A stretch of DNA of 64,000 nucleotides. It comes from Heracleum sosnowskyi. Lineage: Eukaryota > Streptophyta > Magnoliopsida > Apiales > Apiaceae. Position 1 is the first letter of the stretch; every line of letters starts with the position of its first letter. Where the stretch lies: contig JAUIZM010000095.1 of the NCBI GenBank assembly GCA_030848705.1, positions 62,001-126,000 of the forward strand. Reading direction: 5' to 3'. The notes under the pieces are model-generated. The model worked only from the letters and a program-made list of their open reading frames with translations, was not told the DNA's origin and did no database searches. Below are positions 24,411 through 36,800 of the stretch, piece after piece. A program made the translations under genes and the position numbers.

Positions 24411-27400
24411 TTTTAGCACGTGACAAAAAAAATCGGAAGAAAAATGTCCGGAACCTCGTTTTTTGAGCGCGTGAAAATGCCAGTGAAACCAGTTTTGGGC
24501 CAAAAAGTGGGTTTTTTCCCATTTTCGGGGATCGAAAAAACCCATTTCCGGAAATGAAATTTCATGTTTTTTGGTCCGTACGTCCATTTTTACCTCTATT
24601 TTAGCACGTGACAAAAAAAATCGGAAGAAAAATTTCCGGAAACTCGTTTTTTGAGCGCGTGAAAATGCCAGTGAAACAAGTTTTGGGCCAAAAAGTGGGT
24701 TTTTTTCCCATTTTCGGGGGTCGAAAAAACCAATTTGCGGAAATGAAATTTCGCGTTTTTTGGTCCGTACGTCCATTTTGTACCTCTATTTTAGCACGTG
24801 ACAAAAAAAATCGGAAGAAAAATGTCCGGAACCTCGTTTTTTGAGCGCGTGAAAATGCCAGTGAAACTAGTTTTGGGCCGAAAAGTGGGTTTTTTCCCAT
24901 TTTCGGGGGTCGAAAAAACCCATTTCCGGAAATCAAATTTCGCGTTTTTTGGTCCGTACGTCCATTTTGTACCTCTATTTTAGCACGTGACAAAAAAAAT
25001 CGGAATAAAAATGTCCGGAACCTCGTTTTTTGAGCGCGTGAAAATGCCAGTGAAACGAGTTTTGGGCCGAAAAGTGGGTTTTTTCCCATTTTCGGGGGTC
25101 GAAAAAACCCATTTCTAGAAATGAAATTTCGCGTTTTTTGGTCCGTACGTCCATTTTATACCTCTATTTTAGCACGTGACAAAAAAAATCGGAAGAAAAA
25201 TGTCCGTAACCTCATTTTTTGAGTGCGTGAAAATGCCCCAGTGAAACCAGTTTTGGATCAAAAAATGGGTTTTTTCCCATTTTCGGGGGTCGAAAAACCC
25301 CATTTCCGGAAATGAAATTTCGCGTTTTTTGGTCCGTACGTCCATTTTGTACCTCTATTTTAGCACGTGACAAAAACAATTGGAAGAAAAATGTCCGGAA
25401 CCTCGTTTTTTGAGCGTGTGAAAATGCCAGTGAAACCAGTTTTGGGCCAAAAAGTGGGTTTTTTCCCATTTTCGGGGGTCGAAAAAACCCATTTCCGGAA
25501 ATGAAATTTCACGTTTTTTGGTCCATACGTCCATTTTGTACCTCTATTTTAGCACGTGACAAAAAAAATCGGAAGAAAAATGTCCGGAACCTCATTTTTT
25601 GAGCGCGTGAAAATGCCAGTGAAACCAGTTTTGGGCCAAAAAGTGGGCTTTTTCCCATTTTCGGGGATCGAAAAAACCCATTTCCGGAAATGAAATTTCA
25701 TGTTTTTTGGTCCGTACGTCCATTTTTACCTCTATTTTAGCACGTGACAAAAAAAATCGGAAGAAAAATTTCCGGAACCTCGTTTTTTGAGCGCGTGAAA
25801 ATGCCAGTGAAACCAGTTTTGGGCCAAAAAGTGGGTTTTTTCCCATTTTCGGAGGTCGAAAAAACCCATTTCCGGAAATGAAATTTCACGTTTTTTAGTC
25901 CGTACGTCCATTTTGTACCTCTATTTTAGCACGTGACAAAAAAAATCGGAAGAAAAATGTACGGAACCTCGTTTTTTGAGCGCGTGAAAATGCCAGTGAA
26001 ACCAGTTTTGGACCGAAAAGTGGGTTTTTTCCCATTTTCGGGGGTCGAAAAAACCCATTTCCGGAAATGAAATTTCGCGTTTTTTGGTCCGTACGTCCAT
26101 TTTTACCTCTATTTTAGCACGTGACAAAAAAAATCGGAAGAAAAATGTCCGGAACCTCGTTTTTTGAGCGCGTGAAAATGCCAGTGAAACCAGTTTTGGG
26201 CCAAAAAGTGGGTTTTTTCCCATTTTCGGGGATCGAAAAAACCCATTTCCGGAAATGAAATTTCATGTTTTTTGGTCCGTACGTCCATTTTTACCTCTAT
26301 TTTAGCACGTGACAAAAAAAATCGGAAGAAAAATTTCCGGAAACTCGTTTTTTGAGCGCGTGAAAATGCCAGTGAAACAAGTTTTGGGCCAAAAAGTGGG
26401 TTTTTTTCCCATTTTCGGGGGTCGAAAAAACCAATTTGCGGAAATGAAATTTCGCGTTTTTTGGTCCGTACGTCCATTTTGTACCTCTATTTTAGCACGT
26501 GACAAAAAAAATCGGAAGAAAAATGTCCGGAACCTCGTTTTTTGAGCGCGTGAAAATGCCAGTGAAACTAGTTTTGGGCCGAAAAGTGGGTTTTTTCCCA
26601 TTTTCGGGGGTCGAAAAAACCCATTTCCGGAAATCAAATTTCGCGTTTTTTGGTCCGTACGTCCATTTTGTACCTCTATTTTAGCACGTGACAAAAAAAA
26701 TCGGAATAAAAATGTCCGGAACCTCGTTTTTTGAGCGCGTGAAAATGCCAGTGAAACGAGTTTTGGGCCGAAAAGTGGGTTTTTTCCCATTTTCGGGGGT
26801 CGAAAAAACCCATTTCTAGAAATGAAATTTCGCGTTTTTTGGTCCGTACGTCCATTTTATACCTCTATTTTAGCACGTGACAAAAAAAATCGGAAGAAAA
26901 ATGTCCGTAACCTCATTTTTTGAGTGCGTGAAAATGCCCCAGTGAAACCAGTTTTGGATCAAAAAATGGGTTTTTTCCCATTTTCGGGGGTCGAAAAACC
27001 CCATTTCCGGAAATGAAATTTCGCGTTTTTTGGTCCGTACGTCCATTTTGTACCTCTATTTTAGCACGTGACAAAAACAATTGGAAGAAAAATGTCCGGA
27101 ACCTCGTTTTTTGAGCGTGTGAAAATGCCAGTGAAACCAGTTTTGGGCCAAAAAGTGGGTTTTTTCCCATTTTCGGGGGTCGAAAAAACCCATTTCCGGA
27201 AATGAAATTTCACGTTTTTTGGTCCATACGTCCATTTTGTACCTCTATTTTAGCACGTGACAAAAAAAATCGGAAGAAAAATGTCCGGAACCTCATTTTT
27301 TGAGCGCGTGAAAATGCCAGTGAAACCAGTTTTGGGCCAAAAAGTGGGCTTTTTCCCATTTTCGGGGATCGAAAAAACCCATTTCCGGAAATGAAATTTC

Positions 27401-27800
27401 ATGTTTTTTGGTCCGTACGTCCATTTTTACCTCTATTTTAGCACGTGACAAAAAAAATCGGAAGAAAAATTTCCGGAACCTCGTTTTTTGAGCGCGTGAA
27501 AATGCCAGTGAAACCAGTTTTGGGCCAAAAAGTGGGTTTTTTCCCATTTTCGGAGGTCGAAAAAACCCATTTCCGGAAATGAAATTTCACGTTTTTTAGT
27601 CCGTACGTCCATTTTGTACCTCTATTTTAGCACGTGACAAAAAAATCGGAAGAAAAATGTACGGAACCTCGTTTTTTGAGCGCGTGAAAATGCCAGTGAA
27701 ACCAGTTTTGGACCGAAAAGTGGGTTTTTTCCCATTTTCGGGGGTCGAAAAAACCCATTTCCGGAAATGAAATTTCGCGTTTTTTGGTCCGTACGTCCAT
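24411..27800 (+). repeat. Tandem pair of 1701-bp (9-monomer) higher-order units
   Basis: 24411 to about 26100 and 26112 to about 27800 match at a constant offset of 1701, including private variants (AAACTCG, CCAATTTGCGG, GTCCGTAACCTCA, GGTCCATACG). The only difference I noticed is one base in an A-run near 27640. This is a very recent unequal exchange or a similar event. Confidence 0.88.
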
Positions 27801-30800
27801 TTTGTACCTCTATTTTAGCACGTGACAAAAACAATTGGAAGAAAAATGTCCGGAACCTCGTTTTTTGAGCGTGTGAAAATGCCAGTGAAACCAGTTTTGG
27901 GTCAAAAAGTGGGTTTTTTTCCATTTTCGGGGGTCGAAAAAACCCATTTCCGGAAATGAAATTTCGCGTTTTTTGGTCCGTACGTCCATTTGGTACCTCT
28001 ATTTTAGCACGTAACAAAAAAAATCGGAAGAAAAATGTCCGGAACCTCGTTTTTTGAGCGCGTGAAAATGCCAGTGAAACCAGTTTTGGGCCGAAAAGTG
28101 GGTTTTTTCCCATTTTCGGGGGTCGAAAAAACCCATTTCCGGAAATCAAATTTCGCGTTTTTTGGTCCGTACGTCCATTTTGTACCTCTATTTTAGCACG
28201 TGACAAAAAAAATCGGAAGAAAAATGTCTGGAACCTCGTTTTTTGAGCGCGTGAAAATGCCAGTGATCCAGTTTTGGGCTGAAAAGTGGGTTTTTTCCCA
28301 TTTTCGGGGGTCGAAAAAACCAATTTGCGGAAATGAAATTTCGCGTTTTTTGGTCCGTACGTCCATTTTGTACCTCTATTTTAGCACGTGACAAAAAAAA
28401 TCGGAAGAAAAATTTCCGGAACCTCGTTTTTTGAGCGCGTGAAAATGCCAGTGAAACCAGTTTTGGGCCGAAAAGTAGGTTTTTTCCCATTTTCGGGGGT
28501 CGAAAAAACCCATTTCCGGAAATGAAATTTCGCGTTTTTTGGTCCGTACGTCCATTTTGTACCTCTATTTTAGCACGTGACAAAAAAAATCGGAATAAAA
28601 ATGTTCGGAACCTCGTTTTTTGAGCGCGTGAAAATGCCAGTGAAAAGAGTTTTGGGCCGAAAAGTGGGTTTTTTCCCATTTTCGGGGGTCGAAAAAACCC
28701 ATTTCTAGAAATGAAATTTCGCGTTTTTTGGTCCGTACGTCCATTTTATACCTCTATTTTAGCACGTGACAAAAAAAATCGGAAGAAAAATGTCCGTAAC
28801 CTCGTTTTTTGAGTGCGTGAAAATGCCCCAGTGAAACCAGTTTTGGGCCAAAAAATGGGTTTTTTCCCATTTTCGGGGGTCGAAAAACCCCATTTCCGGA
28901 AATGAAATTTCGCGTTTTTTCGTCCGTACGTCCATTTTGTACCTCTATTTTAGCACGTGACAAAAACAATTGGAAGAAAAATGTCCGGAACCTCGTTTTT
29001 TGAGCATGTGAAAATGCCAGTGAAACCAGTTTTGGGCCAAAAAGTGGGTTTTTTCCCATTTTCGGGGGTCGAAAAAACCCATTTCCGGAAATGAAATTTC
29101 GCGTTTTTTGGTCCGTACGTCCATTTTGTACCTCAATTTTAGCACGTGACAAAAAAAATCGGAAGAAAAATGTCCGGAACCTCATTTTTTGAGCGCGTGA
29201 AAATGCCAGTGAAACCAGTTTTGGGCCAAAAAGTGGGCTTTTTCCCATTTTCGGGGATCGAAAAAACCCATTTCCGGAAATGAAATTTCATGTTTTTTGG
29301 TCCGTACGTCCATTTTTACCTCTATTTTAGCACGTGACAAAAAAAATCGGAAGAAAAATTTCCGGAACCTCGTTTTTTGAGCGCGTGAAAATGCCAGTGA
29401 AACCAGTTTTGGGCCAAAAAGTGGGTTTTTTCCCATTTTCGGAGGTCGAAAAAACCCATTTCCGGAAATGAAATTTCACGTTTTTTAGTCCGTACGTCCA
29501 TTTTGTACCTCTATTTTAGCACGTGATAAAAAAAATCGGAAGAAAAATGTACGGAACCTCGTTTTTTGAGCGCGTGAAAATGCCAGTGAAACCAGTTTTG
29601 GACCGAAAAGTGGGTTTTTTCCCATTTTCGGGGGTCGAAAAAACCCATTTCCGGAAATGAAATTTCGCGTTTTTTGGTCCGTACGTCCATTTTGTACCTC
29701 TATTTTAGCACGTGACAAAAACAATTGGAAGAAAAATGTCCGGAACCTCGTTTTTTGAGCGTGTGAAAATGCCAGTGAAACTAGTTTTGGGTCAAAAAGT
29801 GGGTTTTTTTCCATTTTCGGGGGTCGAAAAAACCCATTTCCGGAAATGAAATTGCGCGTTTTTTGGTCCGTACGTCCATTTGGTACCTCTATTTTAGCAC
29901 GTAACAAAAAAAATCGGAAGAAAAATGTCCGGAACCTCGTTTTTTGAGCGCGTGAAAATGCCAGTGAAACCAGTTTTGGGCCGAAAAGTGGGTTTTTTCC
30001 CATTTTCGGGGGTCGAAAAAACCCATTTCCGGAAATCAAATTTCGCGTTTTTTGGTCCGTACGTCCATTTTGTACCTCTATTTTAGCACGTGACAAAAAA
30101 AATCGGAAGAAAAATGTTCGGAACCTCGTTTTTTGAGCGCGTGAAAATGCCAGTGATCCAGTTTTGGGCTGAAAAGTGGGTTTTTTCCCATTTTCGGGGG
30201 TCGAAAAAACCAATTTGCGGAAATGAAATTTCGCGTTTTTTGGTCCGTACGTCCATTTTGTACCTCTATTTTAGCACGTGACAAAAAAAATCGGAAGAAA
30301 AATTTCCGGAACCTCGTTTTTTGAGCGCGTGAAAATGCCAGTGAAACCAGTTTTGGGCCAAAAAGTGGGTTTTTTCCCATTTTCGGGGATCGAAAAAACT
30401 CATTTCCGGAAATGAAATTTCATGTTTTTTGGTCCGTACGTCCATTTTTACCTCTATTTTAGCACGTGACAAAAAAAATCGGAAGAAAAATTTCCGGAAC
30501 CTCGTTTTTTGAGCGCGTGAAAATGCCAGTGAAACCAGTTTTGGGCCAAAAAGTGGGTTTTTTCCCATTTTCGGAGGTCGAAAAAACCCATTTCCGGAAA
30601 TGAAATTTCGCGTTTTTTGGTCCGTACATCCATTTTGTACCTCTATTTTAGCACGTGACAAAAAAAATCGGAAGAAAAATGTCCGGAACCTCGTTTTTTG
30701 AGCGCGTGAAAATGCCAGTGAAACCAGTTTTGGGCCAAAAAGTGGGTTTTTTCCCATTTTCGGGGATCGAAAAAACCCATTTCCGGAAATGAAATTTCAT

Positions 30801-33800
30801 GTTTTTTGGTCCGTACGTCCATTTTTACCTCTATTTTAGCACGTGACAAAAAAAATCGGAAGAAAAATTTCCGGAACCTCGTTTTTTGAGCGCGTGAAAA
30901 TGCCAGTGAAACCAGTTTTTGGGCCAAAAAGTGGGTTTTTTCCCATTTTCGGGGATCGAAAAAACCCATTTCCGGAAATGAAATTTCATGCTTTTTAGTC
31001 CGTACGTCCATTTTTACCTCTATTTTAGCACGTGACAAAAAAAATCGGAAGAAAAATTTCCGGAACCTCGTTTTTTGAGCGCGTGAAAATGCCAGCGAAA
31101 CCAGTTTTGGGCCAAAAAGTGGGTTTTTTCCCATTTTCGGAGGTCGAAAAAATCCATTTCCGGAAATGAAATTTCGCGTTTTTTGGTCCGTACATCCATT
31201 TTGTACCTCTATTTTAGCACGTGACAAAAAAAATCGGAAGAAAAATGTCCGGAACCTCGTTTTTTGAGCGCGTGAAAATGCCAGTGAACCAGTTTTGGGC
31301 CAAAAAGTGGGTTTTTTCCCATTTTCGGGGATCGAAAAAACCCATTTCCGGAAATGAAATTTCATGTTTTTTGGTCCGTACGTCCATTTTTACCTCTATT
31401 TTAGCACGTGACAAAAAAAATCGGAAGAAAAATTTCCGGAACCTCGTTTTTTGAGCGCGTGAAAATGCCAGTGAAACCAGTTTTGGGCCAAAAAAGTGGG
31501 TTTTTTCCCATTTTCGGAGGTCGAAAAAACCCATTTCCGGAAATGAAATTTCACGTTTTTTGGTCCGTACGTCCATTTTGTACCTCTATTTTAGCACGTG
31601 ACAAAAAAAATCGGAAGAAAAATGTCCGGAACCTCGTTTTTTGAGCGCGTGAAAATGCCAGTGAAACCAGTTTTGGGCCAAAAAGTGGGTTTTTTCCCAT
31701 TTTCGGGGATCGAAAAAACCCATTTCCGGAAATGAAATTTCATGTTTTTTGGTCCGTACGTCCATTTTTACCTCTATTTTAGCACGTGACAAAAAAAATC
31801 GGAAGAAAAATTTCCGGAACCTCGTTTTTTGAGCGCGTGAAAATGCCAGTGAAACCAGTTTTGGGCCAAAAAGTGGGTTTTTTTCCCATTTTCGGAGGTC
31901 GAAAAAACCCATTTCCGGAAATGAAATTTCGCGTTTTTTGGTCCGTACGTCCATTTTGTACCTCTATTTTAGCACGTGATAAAAAAAATCGGAAGAAAAA
32001 TGTCCGGAACCTCATTTTTTGAGGGCGTGAAAATGCCAGTGAAACCAGTTTTGGGCCAAAAAGTGGGTTTTTTCGCATTTTCGGGGATCGAAAAAACCAT
32101 TTCCGGAAATGAAATTTCATGTTTTTTGGTCCGTACGTCCATTTTTACCTCTATTTTAGCACGTGACAAAAAAAAATCGGAAGAAAAATTTCCGAACCTC
32201 GTTTTTTGAGCGCGTGAAAATGCCAGTGAAACCAGTTTTGGGCCAAAAAGTGGGTTTTTTCCCATTTTCGGAGGTCGAAAAAACCCATTTCCGGAAATGA
32301 AATTTCACGTTTTTTTAGTCCGTACGTCCATTTTGTACCTCTATTTTAGCACGTGACAAAAAAATCGAAGAAAAATGTACGGAACCTCGTTTTTTGAGCG
32401 CGTGAAAATGCCAGTGAAACCAGTTTTGGACCGAAAAGTGGGTTTTTTCCCATTTTCGGGGGTCGAAAAAACCCATTTCCGGAAATGAAATTTCGCGTTT
32501 TTTGGTCCGTACGTCCATTTTGTACCTCTATTTTAGCACGTGACAAAAACAATTGGAAGAAAAATGTCCGGAACCTCGTTTTTTGAGCGTGTGAAAATGC
32601 CAGTGAAACCAGTTTTGGGTCAAAAAGTGGGTTTTTTTCCATTTTCGGGGGTCGAAAAACCCATTTCCGGAAATGAAATTTCGCGTTTTTTGGTCCGTAC
32701 GTCCATTTGGTACCTCTATTTTAGCACGTAACAAAAAAAATCGGAAGAAAAATGTCCGGAACCTCGTTTTTTGAGCGCGTGAAAATGCCAGTGAAACCAG
32801 TTTTGGGCCGAAAAGTGGGTTTTTTCCCATTTTCGGGGGTCGAAAAAACCCATTTCCGGAAATCAAATTTCGCGTTTTTTGGTCCGTACGTCCATTTTGT
32901 ACCTCTATTTTAGCACGTGACAAAAAAAATCGGAAGAAAAATGTCCGGAACCTCGTTTTTTGAGCGCGTGAAAATGCCAGTGATCCAGTTTTGGGCTGAA
33001 AAGTGGGTTTTTTCCCATTTTCGGGGGTCGAAAAAACCAATTTGCGGAAATGAAATTTCGTGTTTTTTGGTCCGTACGTCCATTTTGTACCTCTATTTTA
33101 GCACGTGACAAAAAAAATCGGAAGAAAAATTTCCGGAACCTCGTTTTTTGAGCGCGTGAAAATGCTAGTGAAACCAGTTTTGGGCCGAAAAGTAGGTTTT
33201 TTCCCATTTTCGGGGGTCGAAAAAACCCATTTCCGGAAATGAAATTTCGCGTTTTTTGGTCCGTACGTCCATTTTGTACCTCTATTTTAGCACGTGACAA
33301 AAAAAATCGGAATAAAAATGTCCGGAACCTCGTTTTTTTGAGCGCGTGGAAAATGCCAGTGAAACGAGTTTTGGGCCGAAAAGTGGGTTTTTTCCCATTT
33401 TCGGGGGTCGAAAAAACCCATTTCTAGAAATGAAATTTCGCGTTTTTTTGGTCCGTACGTCCATTTTATACCTCTATTTTAGCACGTGACAAAAAAAATC
33501 GGAAGAAAAATGTCCGTAACCACGTTTTTTGAGTGCGTGAAAATGCCCCAGTGAAACCAGTTTTTGGGCCAAAAAATGGGTTTTTTCCCATTTTCGGGGG
33601 TAGAAAAACCCCATTTCCGGAAATGAAATTTCGCGTTTTTTGGTCCGTACGTCCATTTTGTACCTCTATTTTAGCACGTGACAAAAACAATTGGAAGAAA
33701 AATGTCCGGAACCTCGTTTTTTGAGCATGTGAAAATGCCAGTGAAACCAGTTTTGGGCCAAAAAGTGGGTTTTTTTCCCATTTTCGGGGGTCGAAAAAAC

Positions 33801-36800
33801 CCATTTCCGGAAATGAAATTTCGCGTTTTTTGGTCCGTACGTCCATTTTGTACCTCTATTTTAGCACGTGACAAAAAAAATCGGAAGAAAAATGTCCGGA
33901 ACCTCATTTTTTGAGCGCGTGAAAATGCCAGTGAAACCAGTTTTGGGCCAAAAAGTGGGCTTTTTCCCATTTTCGGGGATCGAAAAAACCCATTTCCGGA
34001 AATGAAATTTCATGTTTTTTGGTCCGTACGTCCATTTTTACCTCTATTTTAGCACGTGACAAAAAAAATCGGAAGAAAAATTTCCGGAACCTCGTTTTTT
34101 GAGCGCGTGAAAATGCCAGTGAAACCAGTTTTGGGCCAAAAAGTGGGTTTTTTCCCATTTTCGGAGGTCGAAAAAACCCATTTCCGGAAATGAAATTTCA
34201 CGTTTTTTAGTCCGTACGTCCATTTTGTACCTCTATTTTAGCACGTGACAAAAAAAATCGGAAGAAAAATGTACGGAACCTCATTTTTTGAGCGCGTGAA
34301 AATGCCAGTGAATTCAGTTTTGGACCGAAAAGTGGGTTTTTTCCCATTTTCGGGGGTCGAAAAAACCCATTGTCGGAAATGAAATTTCGCGTTTTTTGGT
34401 CCGTACGTCCATTTTGTACCTCTATTTTAGCACGTGACAAAAACAATTGGAAGAAAAATGTCCGGAACCTCATTTTTTGAGAGTGTGAAAATGCCAGTGA
34501 AACCAGTTTTGGGTCAAAAAGTGGATTTTTTTCCATTTTCGGGGGTCGAAAAAACCCATTTCCGGAAATGAAATTTCGCGTTTTTTGGTCCGTACGTCCA
34601 TTTGGTACCTCTATTTTAGCACGTAACAAAAAAAATCGGAAGAAAAATGTCCGGAACCTCGTTTTTTGAGCGCGTGAAAATGCCAGTGAAACCAGTTTTG
34701 GGCCGAAAAGTGGGTTTTTTCCCATTTTCGGGGGTCGAAAAAACCCATTTCCGGAAATCAAATTTCGCGTTTTTTGGTCCGTACGTCCATTTTGTACCTC
34801 TATTTTAGCACGTGACAAAAAAAATCGGAAGAAAAATGTCCGGAACCTCGTTTTTTGAGCGCGTGAAAATGCCAGTGATCCAGTTTTGGGCTGAAAAGTG
34901 GGTTTTTTCCCATTTTCGGGGGTCGAAAAAACCAATTTGCGGAAATGAAATTTCGCGTTTTTTGGTCCGTACGTCCATTTTGTACCTCTATTTTAGCACG
35001 TGACAAAAAAAATCGGAAGAAAAATTTCCGGAACCTCGTTTTTTGAGCGCGTGAAAATGCCAGTGAAACCAGTTTTGGGCCGAAAAGTAGGTTTTTTCCC
35101 ATTTTCGGGGGTCGAAAAAACCCATTTCCGGAAATGAAATTTCGCGTTTTTTGGTCCGTACGTCCATTTTGTACCTCTATTTTAGCACGTGACAAAAAAA
35201 ATCGGAATAAAAATGTCCGGAACCTCGTTTTTTGAGCGCGTGAAAATGCCAGTGAAACGAGTTTTGGGCCGAAAAGTGGGTTTTTTCCCATTTTCGGGGG
35301 TCGAAAAAACCCATTTCTAGAAATGAAATTTCGCGTTTTTTGGTCCGTACGTCCATTTTATACCTCTATTTTAGCACGTGACAAAAAAAATCGGAAGAAA
35401 AATGTCCGTAACCTCGTTTTTTGAGTGCGTGAAAATGCCCCAGTGAAACCAGTTTTGGGCCAAAAAATGGGTTTTTTCCCATTTTCGGGGGTCGAAAAAC
35501 CCCATTTCCGGAAATGAAATTTCGCGTTTTTTGGTCCGTACGTCCATTTTGTACCTCTATTTTAGCACGTGACAAAAACAATTGGAAGAAAAATGTCCGG
35601 AACCTCGTTTTTTGAGCATGTGAAAATGCCAGTGAAACCAGTTTTGGGCCAAAAAGTGGGTTTTTTCCCATTTTCGGGGGTCGAAAAAACCCATTTCCGG
35701 AAATGAAATTTCGCGTTTTTTGGTCCGTACGTCCATTTTGTACCTCTATTTTAGCACGTGACAAAAAAAATCGGAAGAAAAATGTCCGGAACCTCATTTT
35801 TTGAGCGCGTGAAAATGCCAGTGAATCCAGTTTTGGGCCAAAAAGTGGGCTTTTTCCCATTTTCGGGGATCGAAAAAACCCATTTCCGGAAATGAAATTT
35901 CATGTTTTTTGGTCCGTACGTCCATTTTTACCTCTATTTTAGCACGTGACAAAAAAAATCGGAAGAAAAATTTCCGGAACCTCGTTTTTTGAGCGCGTGA
36001 AAATGCCAGTGAAACCAGTTTTGGGCCAAAAAGTGGGTTTTTTCCCATTTTCGGAGGTCGAAAAAACCCATTTCCGGAAATGAAATTTCACGTTTTTTAG
36101 TCCGTACGTCCATTTTGTACCTCTATTTTAGCACGTGACAAAAAAAATCGGAAGAAAAATGTACGGAACCTCGTTTTTTGAGCGCGTGAAAATGCTAGTG
36201 AAACCAGTTTTGGACCGAAAAGTGGGTTTTTTCCCATTTTCGGGGGTCGAAAAAACCCATTTCCGGAAATGAAATTTCGCGTTTTTTGGTCCGTACGTCC
36301 ATTTTGTACCTCTATTTTAGCACGTGACAAAAACAATTGGAAGAAAAATGTCCGGAACCTCGTTTTTTGAGCGTGTGAAAATGCCAGTGAAACCAGTTTT
36401 GGGTCAAAAAGTGGGTTTTTTTCCATTTTCGGGGGTCGAAAAAACCCATTTCCGGAAATGAAATTTCGCGTTTTTTGGTCCGTACGTCCATTTGGTACCT
36501 CTATTTTAGCACGTAACAAAAAAAATCGGAAGAAAAATGTCCGGAACCTCGTTTTTTGAGCGCGTGAAAATGCCAGTGAAACCAGTTTTGGGCCGAAAAG
36601 TGGGTTTTTTCCCATTTTCGGGGGTCGAAAAAACCCATTTCCGGAAATCAAATTTCGCGTTTTTTGGTCCGTACGTCCATTTTGTACCTCTATTTTAGCA
36701 CGTGACAAAAAAAATCGGAAGAAAAATGTTCGGAACCTCGTTTTTTGAGCGCGTGAAAATGCCAGTGATCCAGTTTTGGGCTGAAAAGTGGGTTTTTTCC

